A stretch of DNA of 64,000 bases from Comamonas odontotermitis. Lineage in GTDB: Bacteria > Pseudomonadota > Gammaproteobacteria > Burkholderiales > Burkholderiaceae_C. Each line of letters starts with the position of its first letter. The first letter of the stretch is position 1. Of this stretch, positions 26,887 to 37,037 are shown piece after piece. Where the stretch lies: positions 1,116,001 through 1,180,000 of the forward strand of contig NZ_CP083451.1 of assembly GCF_020080045.1 (NCBI RefSeq), in the 5' to 3' direction. The notes beneath the pieces were generated by a model that was not told the DNA's origin, ran no database searches, and was given only the letters and a program-made list of their open reading frames with translations. A program made the translations under genes and the position numbers.

Positions 26887-28038
26887 ATGAGCCATTCCAG
26901 CAAACGTACCTTGATCCAGTTGATCGGCCTGTCGGCAATTTCCATGGCGGCTCTCGTGGCCTGCGGCAAGAAAGAAGAAGCTGCGGCCCCGGCGGCTGCG
27001 CCAGCACCTGCTGCAGCCGCTCCGGCTGCTGACAAGTTGAAAATCGGTTTCGTCTACGTCAGCCCTATTGGCGATGGTGGCTGGACCTACCAGCACGAGC
27101 TGGGCCGCAAGGCGATTCAGGAAAAGTTTGGCGACAAGATCGAGACCTCGATGGTCGAGAGCGTGCCTGAATCTGCCGATGCCGAGCGTGTGATGCGCGA
27201 CATGGCAGGCCAGGGCAACAAGCTGGTCTTCGCCACCAGCTTTGGCTACCAGGAATTCGTGCAGAAGGCTGCAGCCGACCTCAAGGATGTGAAGTTCGAG
27301 CACGCCACCGGCTACAAGACCGGTGACAACGTGGCCGTTTATGACACCAAGACCTTTGAAGGCGCCTACCTGGCTGGCGTCGTGGCGGGCGCCATGACCA
27401 AGACCAAGACGGTGGGCGTGGTGGCATCGGTGCCGATCCCCGAAGTGGTGCGCAACATCAACAGCTTCGTGCTGGGCGCGCAGAGCATTGATCCTGCGAT
27501 CAAGGCCAAGGTGGTGTGGGTGAACGAATGGTTTGCGCCACCCAAGGAATCCGAAGCCGCCACCAGCCTGATCAACGGTGGTGTGGATGTGCTGTACCAG
27601 AACACCAATTCGCCAGCGGTGCTCAAGACCGCCGAAGAGCGCGGCGTGCGCGCCTTTGGCAAGGATGGCGACATGAGCGCCTTTGCGCCCAAGGCGCACC
27701 TGGGCTCAGCCGTGATCGACTGGACGCCTTACTACACCAAGGTGGTAGAAGACACCCTGGCTGGCAAATGGCAGACCGGCAACTTCTGGTGGGGCGTGAA
27801 GGAAGGCGCCATGGACCTCAAGAAGATCGCAGACGATGTGCCGCAAGAGATCAAGGACAAGGTCGAAAAGGCCAAGGCCGGCATGAAGGACGGCAGCTTT
27901 GCCGTCTGGACGGGCCCTGTGCAGGACAACACCGGCAAGCAGGTGCTCGAAGCTGGCAAGGTGGCTGACGACGCCTTCCTGCGCGGCATCAATTTCTATG
28001 TGAACGGTATTGAGGGCAAGGTACCCGGTACCAACTAG
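26887..28038 (+). CDS. BMP family substrate-binding lipoprotein 1
   Basis: A 383-residue binding protein of the basic membrane protein (Bmp/PnrA) family. The lipoprotein signal ends in LVACGKK, so the Cys at about residue 26 should be acylated, followed by an Ala/Pro-rich tether (about 30-50). The mature domain shows the Bmp pattern: KIGFVYVSPIGDGGWTYQHE, GNKLVFATSFGYQEF, DTKTFEGAYLAGVVAGAMT, NSFVLGAQSIDP and GGVDVLYQNTNSPAVL. Known members bind purine nucleosides (Treponema PnrA). It lies directly after the permeases and is followed by a terminator, so it is the last gene of the main operon. The second paralogue is just downstream. Confidence 0.92.
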   Translation: MSHSSKRTLIQLIGLSAISMAALVACGKKEEAAAPAAAPAPAAAAPAADKLKIGFVYVSPIGDGGWTYQHELGRKAIQEKFGDKIETSMVESVPESADAERVMRDMAGQGNKLVFATSFGYQEFVQKAAADLKDVKFEHATGYKTGDNVAVYDTKTFEGAYLAGVVAGAMTKTKTVGVVASVPIPEVVRNINSFVLGAQSIDPAIKAKVVWVNEWFAPPKESEAATSLINGGVDVLYQNTNSPAVLKTAEERGVRAFGKDGDMSAFAPKAHLGSAVIDWTPYYTKVVEDTLAGKWQTGNFWWGVKEGAMDLKKIADDVPQEIKDKVEKAKAGMKDGSFAVWTGPVQDNTGKQVLEAGKVADDAFLRGINFYVNGIEGKVPGTN

Positions 28039-28043
28039 ACACG

Positions 28044-28070
28044 GCAAAGGGCGCATTGGCGCCCTTTTTG
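28044..28070 (+). terminator. rho-independent terminator after BMP lipoprotein 1
   Basis: AAAGGGCGC-ATTG-GCGCCCTTTTT at 28046-28069; it separates the two BMP genes and implies a distinct or readthrough-dependent expression for the second. Confidence 0.9.
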
Positions 28071-28221
28071 CTAGAGGGTACGGAGCAGGGCGCTGCATCC
28101 ATGCAGACCATGACCTGTCGTTTTTTGGCGGCAGAGCTCGGCAAATCCCATGCTTTGTGCCTATATTGAACACAGTTTGATTGATCTCCCCGATAACAAC
28201 CACGCAACCGAGGACTTTTCC

Positions 28222-29376
28222 ATGAATCCCATGCACAAGCGTTCGCTGCTCAAGGTAGCAGCCCTTTCGGCCCTGGCCAGTGCGGCCCTGGTGGGCTGCG
28301 GCAAGAAAGACGAGCCAGCGCCTGCGCCGGCCCCCGCACCGGCAGCTGCTGCGCCTGCACCGGCTGCAGAGCCGCTCAAGATTGCCTTTGGCTACGTGGG
28401 CCCCGTGGGCGACGGCGGCTATTCGTTTGCGCACGACCAGGCGCGCAAGGCCATCGAGAAGGAATTTGGCGACAAGATCCAGACCTCATTCGTCGAGAGC
28501 ATTCCTGAAGGTGCCGATGCCGAGCGCGTGTTCCGCGACATGGCGGCCAACGGCAACAAACTGGTGTTTGCCACCAGCTTCGGCTACATGGAGCCGATCC
28601 AGCGCATCGCGCCCGATTTCCCGGATGTGAAATTCGAGCACGCCACGGGCTACAAACAGGGCACCAATGTGGCGACCTACGACAGCCGCACCTACGAAGG
28701 CGCCTATCTGGCGGGCGTCATTGCCGGAGCGATGACCAAGTCCAATGTGCTGGGTGTTGTTGGCTCGGTGCCGATCCCCGAGGTGCTGCGCAACATCAAC
28801 AGCTTCACCCTGGGCGCCCAGTCGATGAATCCGAAGATCACCACCAAGGTGGTCTGGGTGAACGAATGGTTTGCGCCGCCGAAGGAAACCGAGGCAGCCA
28901 CGGGCCTGATCAACGGCGGCGCCGACATCCTGTTCCAAAACACCGATTCGCCTGCCGTGCTCAAGACGGCCGAGGAAAAAGGCAAGCGTGCCTTTGGCTG
29001 GGATTCGGACATGACGGCCTACGGCCCCAAGGCGCATCTGGGTTCGGCCATCATCAACTGGACACCGTACTACAGCAAGGTGGTGAACGACGTGCTGGCC
29101 AACAAGTGGACCAGCCAGCACACCTGGTGGGGTGTGAAGGAAAACGCCATCGACATCGTGTCACTGGCGCCTGATGTTCCCGACAACGCCAAGGCCAGGA
29201 TCGAGGAAGTGAAAAAGGGCCTGAAGGACGGCACCTTCACCATCTGGAAGGGCCCGATCCTGGACCAATCCGGCAAGGCCGTGGTGGAAGAGGGCAAGTC
29301 GGCGGATGACGACTTCCTGCGCGGTATCAATTTCTACGTCAAGGGCGTGGACGGCAAGGTGCCAGGCGCGCAGTAA
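28222..29376 (+). CDS. BMP family substrate-binding lipoprotein 2 (paralogue)
   Basis: A 384-residue lipoprotein (lipobox ALVGCGKK) closely similar along its whole length to the preceding gene: both have GNKLVFATSFGY, FEHATGYK, SVPIPEV, VVWVNEWFAPPKE and DDxFLRGINFYV. Differences cluster in the presumed ligand cleft region (for example YVGPVGDGGYSFAHD against YVSPIGDGGWTYQHE). The start MNPMHKRSLLK at 28222 has CGAGGA upstream and begins just before the signal peptide; an in-frame start at 28150 adds a hydrophilic leader. It arose by tandem duplication and probably serves the same permease with a different or broader purine specificity. A terminator follows. Confidence 0.92.
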   Translation: MNPMHKRSLLKVAALSALASAALVGCGKKDEPAPAPAPAPAAAAPAPAAEPLKIAFGYVGPVGDGGYSFAHDQARKAIEKEFGDKIQTSFVESIPEGADAERVFRDMAANGNKLVFATSFGYMEPIQRIAPDFPDVKFEHATGYKQGTNVATYDSRTYEGAYLAGVIAGAMTKSNVLGVVGSVPIPEVLRNINSFTLGAQSMNPKITTKVVWVNEWFAPPKETEAATGLINGGADILFQNTDSPAVLKTAEEKGKRAFGWDSDMTAYGPKAHLGSAIINWTPYYSKVVNDVLANKWTSQHTWWGVKENAIDIVSLAPDVPDNAKARIEEVKKGLKDGTFTIWKGPILDQSGKAVVEEGKSADDDFLRGINFYVKGVDGKVPGAQ

Positions 29377-29395
29377 ACCGCTTTTGGCACATGCC

Positions 29396-29422
29396 CAGGG
29401 CCGCACATGCGGCCCTTTTTTC
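29396..29422 (+). terminator. rho-independent terminator after BMP lipoprotein 2
   Basis: GGGCCGC-ACAT-GCGGCCCTTTTTT at 29398-29421, about 20 bp after the stop. Confidence 0.9.
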
Positions 29423-29524
29423 GTTACAGTGGTTCATTCATCGGACTTTGCGATACTGGCAAACTGCTATGAAAATTGAACTGCTGGCGCTTGCAGCACC
29501 TCCGCCAGCGGCCGAAATCGATAA

Positions 29525-30616
<1,092 letters not shown>

Positions 30617-30629
30617 ACTGGATAAAAAG

Positions 30630-30680
30630 GGCGTTTGCGCAGTATGGATGTGCGCTGGCAGCTATCAAAATCATAGAAAG
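30630..30680. repeat. intergenic AT-rich repeat
   Basis: The minus strand reads CATGATTTTGATAGC-like sequence (ATGATTTTGATAGCTGCCAG) then GCGCACATCCATACTGCGC, the TTTTGATAGCTG plus GCGC hairpin order of the dispersed family. Located after the adenine deaminase gene. Confidence 0.6.
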
Positions 30681-30787
30681 GAGACGCTGCGGCGTCTCTT
30701 TTTCGTAGTGTGGCAGGTGACTGCCCGCATCTGCGCCATGGCGGAGCGCTGTGCCAGGCGTACATATGCCATGACAGAATGCCGACC

Positions 30788-32308
30788 ATGACTTTTTCCA
30801 ACTGGAACCGTCCGCTGGTCTGGCTCTCCGCCTGGGTGGTGGTGGCCGTTGCAGGCGCTGCCTGGCTGGGCCACGCGCGCCTGCGGGTGCTGGAAGACGC
30901 GTTTGTGACGGACGCGCGCATCGTGCACCGCCTGCTCAGCCAGCGCGCGGTACAGCACGATGCGGTGATGGCCATGCTGCCGCTGCTGCAGCCACCGGTC
31001 GACCGTCCGGGCAACGTGGCCTTGCCGCTGCCGCGCCTGCCCGCTGCCTATCCGCAGATCACCCAGGTGTTTCGCCGCCTGCCGGACAGCACCTGGCCCG
31101 CCAACTGGCCCGACGCGTTGTGCGCTGGGGCGCAGGAGGCGGTCACCCGTTCGGGCCAGAGCGGCCATGCGGAGCTGGCCCTTGCTGATCTGCCTGCGGG
31201 CAAGGCCTGGCTGGCACTTGCAGGCCAGGAGGTCGATTTTGCGCTGCTGCTGGATTTGCGCGCAGCGATTCCCTGGGAGGAGTGGCCCATGGATGCTGCA
31301 ACCAGCGCGGTGCGCGTGCGGCTGGAATACCAGGGGCAAGCCATGGTGGTGCAGGCCGGGCGGCCACCATCGGATGGCTGGCGCTATGCCTTTCGCAAAA
31401 CCCTTGCCTCGCAGAGTCAGCCTTTCGATGTGGTGCTTGCGCGTGAAGTGGGTTGGGGCGAACTGCCCTGGGGCCGCATGCTCACCTGGGCGGTGGTGAG
31501 CGCAGCAGTGCTTGCTGCGCTGCGAGCACTTCTGCGCCAGCGGGCAGCGGTGCGCCGGGCCGAAGAGCTGCTGCGTGTGGGGCAGGTAGCGCGGCTCAAC
31601 CAGCTGGGAGAACTTGCCGCCGGCATGGCCCATGAGTTGAACCAACCCCTGACCGCCTTGCTTGCCAATACCCAGGCTGCGCAACGTTTGCTGAAGGACG
31701 AAGAGCCCGATCTGGACACCGCGCGCCATGCGATGGGGCAGGCCGTGGAGCAAGCGCGGCGCGCGAGTGCCGTCGTGGGGCGGTTGCGCCGCGTGGTGGA
31801 GCGGCCCGATCTCTCGGGCCAGGCCCAGCCGCTGGCACTGGCCGCTGCCGTGCACGAAGCGCTGCACCTGCTGGAGCCCGAGCTGCGCCGCCGCAGCATT
31901 GCTGTGCAGGTGGATGCGCCTGCCGATCTGCCTGCCGTGCTGGCCGAGCCGGTGGCGCTGCAGCAAATCCTTCACAACCTGGTGATGAACGCACTGCAGG
32001 CGATGGAGCAGGTGGAGGCCAGCCAGCGTCGCCTGCATATTCGCTTGCGTGTGCAGGGTGCGCAGGCGCTGCTTGGCGTGTGCGATTCGGGGCCTGGTGT
32101 GCCCGCCGAGGCGCGTACACGGCTTTTCACGCCGTTCTATACGACGCGCGCAGGCGGGCTTGGGCTGGGCCTGTCGCTGTGTGAAAGCCTGGCCCAGGCA
32201 ATGGGGGGCGAGTTGACACTGGCGCCATCGCCGGAAGGGCCCGGCAACCGGCCGGGCGCTGAATTCCACCTGCTGTTGCCGCTGGCCGTTCCGGCCTCGC
32301 TGGCCTGA
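30788..32308 (+). CDS. sensor histidine kinase with periplasmic sensor loop
   Basis: A 506-residue membrane kinase. Two helices (about 12-30, VWLSAWVVVAVAGAAWLG, and about 233-250, MLTWAVVSAAVLAALRAL) flank a periplasmic domain of about 200 residues without a recognised fold. The kinase core has H-box LGELAAGMAHELNQPLTALL (phospho-His), N-box LVMNALQAMEQ, and G-boxes CDSGPGVP and GGLGLGLSLCESLAQAMGG, the FixL/DctB-type HisKA subfamily. The start could be ATG 30788 or 30779; neither has a clear ribosome site. Its response regulator follows after 21 bp, and a secreted HbpS-like gene comes next. The signal is unknown; haem or redox is suggested only by that neighbour. Confidence 0.85.
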   Translation: MTFSNWNRPLVWLSAWVVVAVAGAAWLGHARLRVLEDAFVTDARIVHRLLSQRAVQHDAVMAMLPLLQPPVDRPGNVALPLPRLPAAYPQITQVFRRLPDSTWPANWPDALCAGAQEAVTRSGQSGHAELALADLPAGKAWLALAGQEVDFALLLDLRAAIPWEEWPMDAATSAVRVRLEYQGQAMVVQAGRPPSDGWRYAFRKTLASQSQPFDVVLAREVGWGELPWGRMLTWAVVSAAVLAALRALLRQRAAVRRAEELLRVGQVARLNQLGELAAGMAHELNQPLTALLANTQAAQRLLKDEEPDLDTARHAMGQAVEQARRASAVVGRLRRVVERPDLSGQAQPLALAAAVHEALHLLEPELRRRSIAVQVDAPADLPAVLAEPVALQQILHNLVMNALQAMEQVEASQRRLHIRLRVQGAQALLGVCDSGPGVPAEARTRLFTPFYTTRAGGLGLGLSLCESLAQAMGGELTLAPSPEGPGNRPGAEFHLLLPLAVPASLA

Positions 32309-32329
32309 ACGATTTCCTTTACAGATGCC

Positions 32330-32956
32330 ATGACCTCTGCACTCTCGCCCCTCATCCATCTCGTGGACGACGATGCCGCTGTGCGTGACAGCCTCGCGCT
32401 GCTCATCGGTACGGTGGGCCTGCGTGTGCAGCCATGGAGCGATCCGCAGGTGTTTCTGTCGCAGTTTGAGCGCGGCGATGTCGGTGCCATCGTGCTGGAT
32501 GTGCGCATGCCCGGCACCAGCGGGCTGGCGGTGTTGGACATGCTGATGGCGCAGGGCGTGGACCAGCCGGTGATCATGTTGACCGGCCATGGCACGGTGG
32601 AGATGTGCCGCCGCGCTTTCAAGGCGGGAGCTACGGAGTTTCTGGAAAAGCCGGTGGATGACGAGCTTCTCATCGAGGCATTGCAGGCGGCGGTGCGCCA
32701 GCATGTGCGTTCGCGCGAGCGCCTGCAGGCCGACCGACAGGCCCGCGAGCGCTATGCACAGCTCTCGGGCCGCGAGCGCGAGGTGCTGGGGCTGATTGTG
32801 GCAGGTCTCACCAACAAGGAGATAGGCCGGGCGCTGACGCTTTCGCCACGTACCGTGGAGACGCACCGCGCCAACCTGTTTGCCAAGCTGGGGGCGGATT
32901 CGCTCGCGCAGCTCATTCGCGGCTACGCCGAGCTGGTGGACGAAGACACTGCGTAG
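32330..32956 (+). CDS. FixJ/LuxR-type response regulator
   Basis: A 208-residue two-domain regulator. The receiver (1-125) has the acidic pocket LVDDDAAVRDS, phospho-acceptor Asp57 in IVLDVRMPG, Thr in MLTGHGTVEM and Lys in FLEKPVDDE. The output is a LuxR/NarL helix-turn-helix (about 140-200): LSGREREVLGLIVAGLTNKE, then LSPRTVETHRANLFAKLGA. The kinase gene lies 21 bp upstream on the same strand, so they form a cognate pair. The likely targets are the adjacent HbpS-like and outer-membrane genes, by position only. Confidence 0.9.
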   Translation: MTSALSPLIHLVDDDAAVRDSLALLIGTVGLRVQPWSDPQVFLSQFERGDVGAIVLDVRMPGTSGLAVLDMLMAQGVDQPVIMLTGHGTVEMCRRAFKAGATEFLEKPVDDELLIEALQAAVRQHVRSRERLQADRQARERYAQLSGREREVLGLIVAGLTNKEIGRALTLSPRTVETHRANLFAKLGADSLAQLIRGYAELVDEDTA

Positions 32957-33047
32957 TTTTACGGAGGTGCGCGCGTAGCCGACCGCATTGGCGCGAGGCT
33001 GGTGTTTTTCTACAGTGGCATGCATTCCATCCCTTTCGGAGAACCGC

Positions 33048-33533
33048 ATGCAACGTACCTTGATCCTTGCCGCCCTGTCCCTGGCCGCCACCGCAGCCAG
33101 CGCCCAAGGCGTGCGCACCGAGAAGAACATGTCGCTGGAGCTGGCGAGCCAGATTGCTGCGCAGACCGTGGCTGCCTGTACTGCCAGTGGCTATGCCGTG
33201 ACTGCCACCGTGGTGGACCGCGCAGGCGGCGTGCGCGCCGTGCAACGTGCCGACAATGCCGGCCCGCACACGGTGGAGGCAAGCCGTGCCAAGGCATTCA
33301 CCTCGGTCTCGGCCAAGGCGCCGTCGCTCGCCATCATGGAGAACGCGCAGAAGAACCCCGCTGCAGCAAATCTGAAGGACATTCCCGGCTTTTTGCTGCT
33401 GGGTGGCGGTGTGCCCGTGAAGGTGGACAGCGAAGTGATCGGCGCTGTGGGCGTTGCCGGTGCGCCGGGTGGTCATCTGGACGACCAGTGTGCCCAGACT
33501 GCCCTGTCCAAGGTCGCCGACCTGCTGAAGTAA
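33048..33533 (+). CDS. secreted GlcG/HbpS-like haem-binding family protein
   Basis: A 161-residue protein with a signal peptide (MQRTLILAALSLAATAASAQ) and a GlcG/HbpS domain: LELASQIAAQTVAACTASGY, VTATVVDRAGGVRAVQRADN, AKAFTSVSAKAPS and LLLGGGVPVKVDSEVIGAVG, with the C-terminal GAPGGHLDDQCAQTAL. HbpS in Streptomyces binds haem, is secreted, and modulates the SenS/SenR two-component system; other members are cytosolic and of unknown function. GGAG precedes the ATG at 33048; an upstream start at 32988 would bury the signal peptide. It follows a kinase-regulator pair by 91 bp, a striking parallel to senS-senR-hbpS. Direct haem binding is not shown by sequence. Confidence 0.85.
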   Translation: MQRTLILAALSLAATAASAQGVRTEKNMSLELASQIAAQTVAACTASGYAVTATVVDRAGGVRAVQRADNAGPHTVEASRAKAFTSVSAKAPSLAIMENAQKNPAAANLKDIPGFLLLGGGVPVKVDSEVIGAVGVAGAPGGHLDDQCAQTALSKVADLLK

Positions 33534-33559
33534 GCCATCGCAACCATCCCTATCTACCG

Positions 33560-34264
33560 ATGAAGAACCTCCAACGCATCCTTACCGTCCTTTTTCTGGC
33601 TGCGAGCGGCTGCGCGCTGGCCCAGGGCAATCCGAGCAATTCAAGCACTGGTAGCGGCAGCTACTATGGCGCGCTGCGCATCAATTCCGCCAGCTACAAG
33701 GCGCATGACATGGATTCCAGCGCCCGCCCAGGCCTGGGACAGTTCGTTCCGGGCGACGATTCCCGCTCTGCGGCTGGCGGCTCACTGGCTTTGGGCTACC
33801 AACTGCCTTCGAACTGGCGCGTGGAAGCGGAATACACGCTGCCGAAGAACAACGAGTTCACCAGCGGTTCCACCAACTTCCCGACCAGCTTCAACCACCA
33901 CAAGATCCGCTCGCAGCGTCTGATGCTCAATGCGTACAAGGATTTCCCCTTGAATGCGCAGTTCTCGCTGTACGGCATGGGCGGCCTGGGGCTCTCCCTC
34001 CTGGAGTCCAGCGGCTGGCAGGGCAATGTGAACCGCCAGTATTTCAGTGATTCGCAGAACAAGCTGACATATTCGCTGGGCCTGGGCCTGAGCTACTCGC
34101 CAGTGCAGAAGGTCAGCATCGACCTGGGCTGGCGCTATGTTGCCATGGGCAAGACCAGGAGCGGGGCGAACAACTTCACCAATGTTCGCGGCAAGCAGGA
34201 CGAGCAGATGCGGGCCAAGCTGACTTCCAGCGAGGTCACGCTGGGCCTGCGCTACAGCTTCTGA
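33560..34264 (+). CDS. outer-membrane beta-barrel protein
   Basis: A 234-residue protein with a signal peptide (MKNLQRILTVLFLAASGCALAQ) and alternating amphipathic strands typical of an 8-stranded barrel (OmpA/OmpW-like size): YYGALRINSASYK, AGGSLALGYQL, WRVEAEYTL, YGMGGLGLSLLESSGW, LTYSLGLGLSYSP, KVSIDLGWRYVAMG and the terminal SSEVTLGLRYSF with a C-terminal Phe for Bam recognition. It starts 26 bp after the HbpS-like gene and is probably co-transcribed. Its stop codon abuts the stop of the convergent HIT gene with no base between, so there is no terminator in the gap. Function unknown; small-barrel stress or uptake proteins are the nearest types. Confidence 0.82.
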   Translation: MKNLQRILTVLFLAASGCALAQGNPSNSSTGSGSYYGALRINSASYKAHDMDSSARPGLGQFVPGDDSRSAAGGSLALGYQLPSNWRVEAEYTLPKNNEFTSGSTNFPTSFNHHKIRSQRLMLNAYKDFPLNAQFSLYGMGGLGLSLLESSGWQGNVNRQYFSDSQNKLTYSLGLGLSYSPVQKVSIDLGWRYVAMGKTRSGANNFTNVRGKQDEQMRAKLTSSEVTLGLRYSF

Positions 34265-34726
34265 TCAGGCGGCCGACGTGGCTTGCACATGCATGGCGTT
34301 GCGCAGCTGCAGCGCATAGCCTTCCAGCATGGCGCTGCCCGGCTCCTTACGCGGCCAGGTGAAGGTGAGGCCGTCGCCTGCATGGCGCGGCACCACATGC
34401 AGGTGGAAGTGCGCCACGGTCTGGCCACCTTCGGCACCATTGGCCTGCAGCAAGGTGAGGCCCGCAGGCTCGAAAGCCAGCTTGGCTGCCAGCGCCACCT
34501 TGCGGGCGGTCTGCATCACGGCAGCCGATTCGGCATCGGTGATCTCGAAGATGTTGGCTGCGTGGCGCTTGGTGGCGACCAGCACATGGCCGGGGTTGAC
34601 CTGGCCCAGATCCATGAAGGCGAGGGTCAACTCGTCCTCGTACACCTTGGCCGAAGGAATCTCGCCGTTGACGAGCTTGCAGAAAATGCAGCTGCCTGGG
34701 GGAGAGGTGTCAACAAAATGCGGCAT
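34265..34726 (-). CDS. HIT family nucleotide hydrolase
   Basis: A 153-residue histidine-triad protein. The zinc-finger-like start GSCIFCKLVNGEIPSAKVYE, the NPGHVLVATKRH segment and the catalytic triad QTVAHFHLHVVPRH (His-x-His-x-His) are complete. HIT enzymes of this type hydrolyse nucleoside phosphoramidates or dinucleoside polyphosphates in the cytosol. The ATG at 34724-34726 follows GGAGG (minus strand) and gives the family N-terminus; longer forms to 34810 are not needed. It is convergent with the outer-membrane gene, the two stop codons being adjacent. Confidence 0.9.
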   Translation of the reverse strand: MPHFVDTSPPGSCIFCKLVNGEIPSAKVYEDELTLAFMDLGQVNPGHVLVATKRHAANIFEITDAESAAVMQTARKVALAAKLAFEPAGLTLLQANGAEGGQTVAHFHLHVVPRHAGDGLTFTWPRKEPGSAMLEGYALQLRNAMHVQATSAA

Positions 34727-34948
34727 GGGCTGTGCCTCCTCCTTTTCGCGAGTCCTTCGCAGAGGGCGCGTCGGTTCATGGTTGATATGGGTGAAAACTG
34801 ATTTCACCAACCGGTAAAAGAAACACTATAGACCGCCCAATTGCGCTCATTGGGATTCAATATTCAGGGTTTTCCCTTGATTTTTAATGGTTTGCGATTG
34901 CCGCGTTTACGTGGGTTCGGCACCTTCGGGTACGCCAGGCACCGATAG

Positions 34949-34972
34949 GTGATATAGGTCAATCCATATATC
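34949..34972. promoter_or_regulatory. candidate operator upstream of guaD
   Basis: GATATAGG...CCATATATC (34951-34971) is an AT-rich inverted repeat; the left part also reads GTGATATAGGTCAA, a weak FNR-type match with two changes. It lies 30-50 bp before the guaD start, a usual operator or promoter position. Confidence 0.3.
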
Positions 34973-35002
34973 GGTGGCGCTGGCTGCGTTTAAGCTTGCT
35001 GC

Positions 35003-36301
35003 ATGCATATCTACCGATCCTCCCTGCTGCGCTTTGCCGATGATGGCCGCGCCATGTATGACGAAGATGGACTGCTGGCCACGGCGCCCGGCGCCGATGG
35101 CCGTGAGCGCGTGGTGGCAGTGGGCAGCTGGCAGGCACTGTCGCCCCAACTGCTGGGGCAGGCGGGTGGCGAAGTGGTGGTGCGCCACCTGCCGGGCCGC
35201 CTGATTGCGCCGGGCTTTGTCGATCTGCACATCCACTATCCGCAGACCGATGTGATCGGTGCGCCGGCGCCCGGTCTGCTGCCTTGGCTGGAGAACTACA
35301 CCTTTCCGCATGAATCGCGCTTCCACGACCGCGCCTATGCCGACGGGGTGGCTGATTTCTTCATGAACGAATTGCTGCGCAACGGCGTGACCACGGCGCT
35401 CGCCTTTGCCACATCGCACCCCACGTCGGTGGATGCGATCATGACGGCTGCGCAGCAGCGCCGCATGCGCATGATTGCCGGCAAGGTGCTGCAGGACCGC
35501 AACAGCCCGGACGGCGTGCGCGACGATACCGAGCAAAGCCTGGTCGATACGGAAACGCTGATTCAGCGTTGGCACGGCACAGATCGCCTGGGTTATGCGA
35601 TCACCCCGCGCTTTGCCCCGACGAGCACGCCTGCCCAGTTGCGTGGTGCGGGCGAGTTGGCTGCCAAGTACAGCGATGTGTGGATTCAGTCGCATGTGGC
35701 AGAAAACCTCGACGAAGTGGCCTGGGTGAAGGAGCTGTTTCCGGCCGCGCGCAGCTATCTGGCGGTCTACGACGACTTTGGCCTGATGCGCGAGCGCGCC
35801 GTGTATGCGCACAGCATCTGGCTCGATGACACCGACCGCCAGTTGATGTACGCCACCAGATCAGCGGCAGCCGTGAGCCCCACCAGCAACCTGTTTCTAG
35901 CCAGCGGCTACTTCGATTACCTCAAGGCCGACGAGGCGCAGATGCTGTACGGCCTGGCCAGCGATGTGGGGGGCGGCATGAGCTTTTCACCGTTCCGTAC
36001 CATGCAGGCGGCCTATGTGGTGGGGCGTGAAAGCCACGCCAAAGCGGGGCAGAGCCTGTCGCCGCAGCACCTGTGGTGGCAGCACACCGCGGGCGCTGCC
36101 AAGGCGCTGGGCCTGCAGGGCGTCATCGGCAACCTGCAGCCCGGCTGCGAGGCAGACTTTGTCGTCATCAATCCGCGTGCGACACCGCTGCTGGCCCGCA
36201 AGGCCGAGCAGGCGCGCAACCTCGATGAGTTGCTGTTTGGCATGGTCATCCTCGGTGACGACCGCTTGATCGAGCAGACGCACATTGCCGAACAGGTTTG
36301 A
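35003..36301 (+). CDS. guaD: guanine deaminase
   Basis: A 432-residue amidohydrolase-superfamily enzyme converting guanine to xanthine. Metal and substrate motifs: PGFVDLHIHYPQTDVIGAPA (HxH metal site), PRFAPTSTPAQL, WIQSHVAENLDEVAWV, RAVYAHSIWLDDTD and SPTSNLFLASGYF, ending with the usual CEADFVVINPRATP segment and a DELLF motif. The length fits bacterial GuaD (about 430-440). The start MHIYRSSLL at 35003 lacks a strong ribosome site. It is a single gene between the HIT gene and dcd, and closes the purine region together with adenine deaminase. A possible operator lies upstream; the TGTATACA palindrome of the urate genes is not seen here. Confidence 0.95.
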   Translation: MHIYRSSLLRFADDGRAMYDEDGLLATAPGADGRERVVAVGSWQALSPQLLGQAGGEVVVRHLPGRLIAPGFVDLHIHYPQTDVIGAPAPGLLPWLENYTFPHESRFHDRAYADGVADFFMNELLRNGVTTALAFATSHPTSVDAIMTAAQQRRMRMIAGKVLQDRNSPDGVRDDTEQSLVDTETLIQRWHGTDRLGYAITPRFAPTSTPAQLRGAGELAAKYSDVWIQSHVAENLDEVAWVKELFPAARSYLAVYDDFGLMRERAVYAHSIWLDDTDRQLMYATRSAAAVSPTSNLFLASGYFDYLKADEAQMLYGLASDVGGGMSFSPFRTMQAAYVVGRESHAKAGQSLSPQHLWWQHTAGAAKALGLQGVIGNLQPGCEADFVVINPRATPLLARKAEQARNLDELLFGMVILGDDRLIEQTHIAEQV

Positions 36302-36305
36302 GTAA

Positions 36306-36362
36306 TCTTGGCCGGTGGCGCACGACAGATGAGCGCCACCAGCTATCAAAAAGATACTAAAC
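36306..36362. repeat. intergenic AT-rich repeat with 8-bp stem
   Basis: GGTGGCGC (36314-36321) and GCGCCACC (36333-36340) form a perfect stem, followed by AGCTATCAAAAAGATA. This is a clear copy of the dispersed family, located after guaD. Confidence 0.7.
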
Positions 36363-36419
36363 CTGTGATTCGGGTCTTGCTCCTGCATTCGCTACAATCT
36401 CCGCCCAGGAGTTTTAGAC

Positions 36420-36986
<567 letters not shown>

Positions 36987-37002
36987 CAGCGTCGAGCATG
37001 CA

Positions 37003-37037
37003 GAAAAGCCATCCAGCGTCTTGGATGGCTTTTTTTA
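37003..37037 (+). terminator. rho-independent terminator of dcd
   Basis: GCCATCCA-GCGTCT-TGGATGGC (37008-37029) followed by eight T residues. Confidence 0.92.

Noticed and set aside
30671-33130. An 819-codon minus-strand frame opposite the two-component genes
   Set aside because: Spans three genuine plus-strand genes and their gaps; no homology pattern in the translation.
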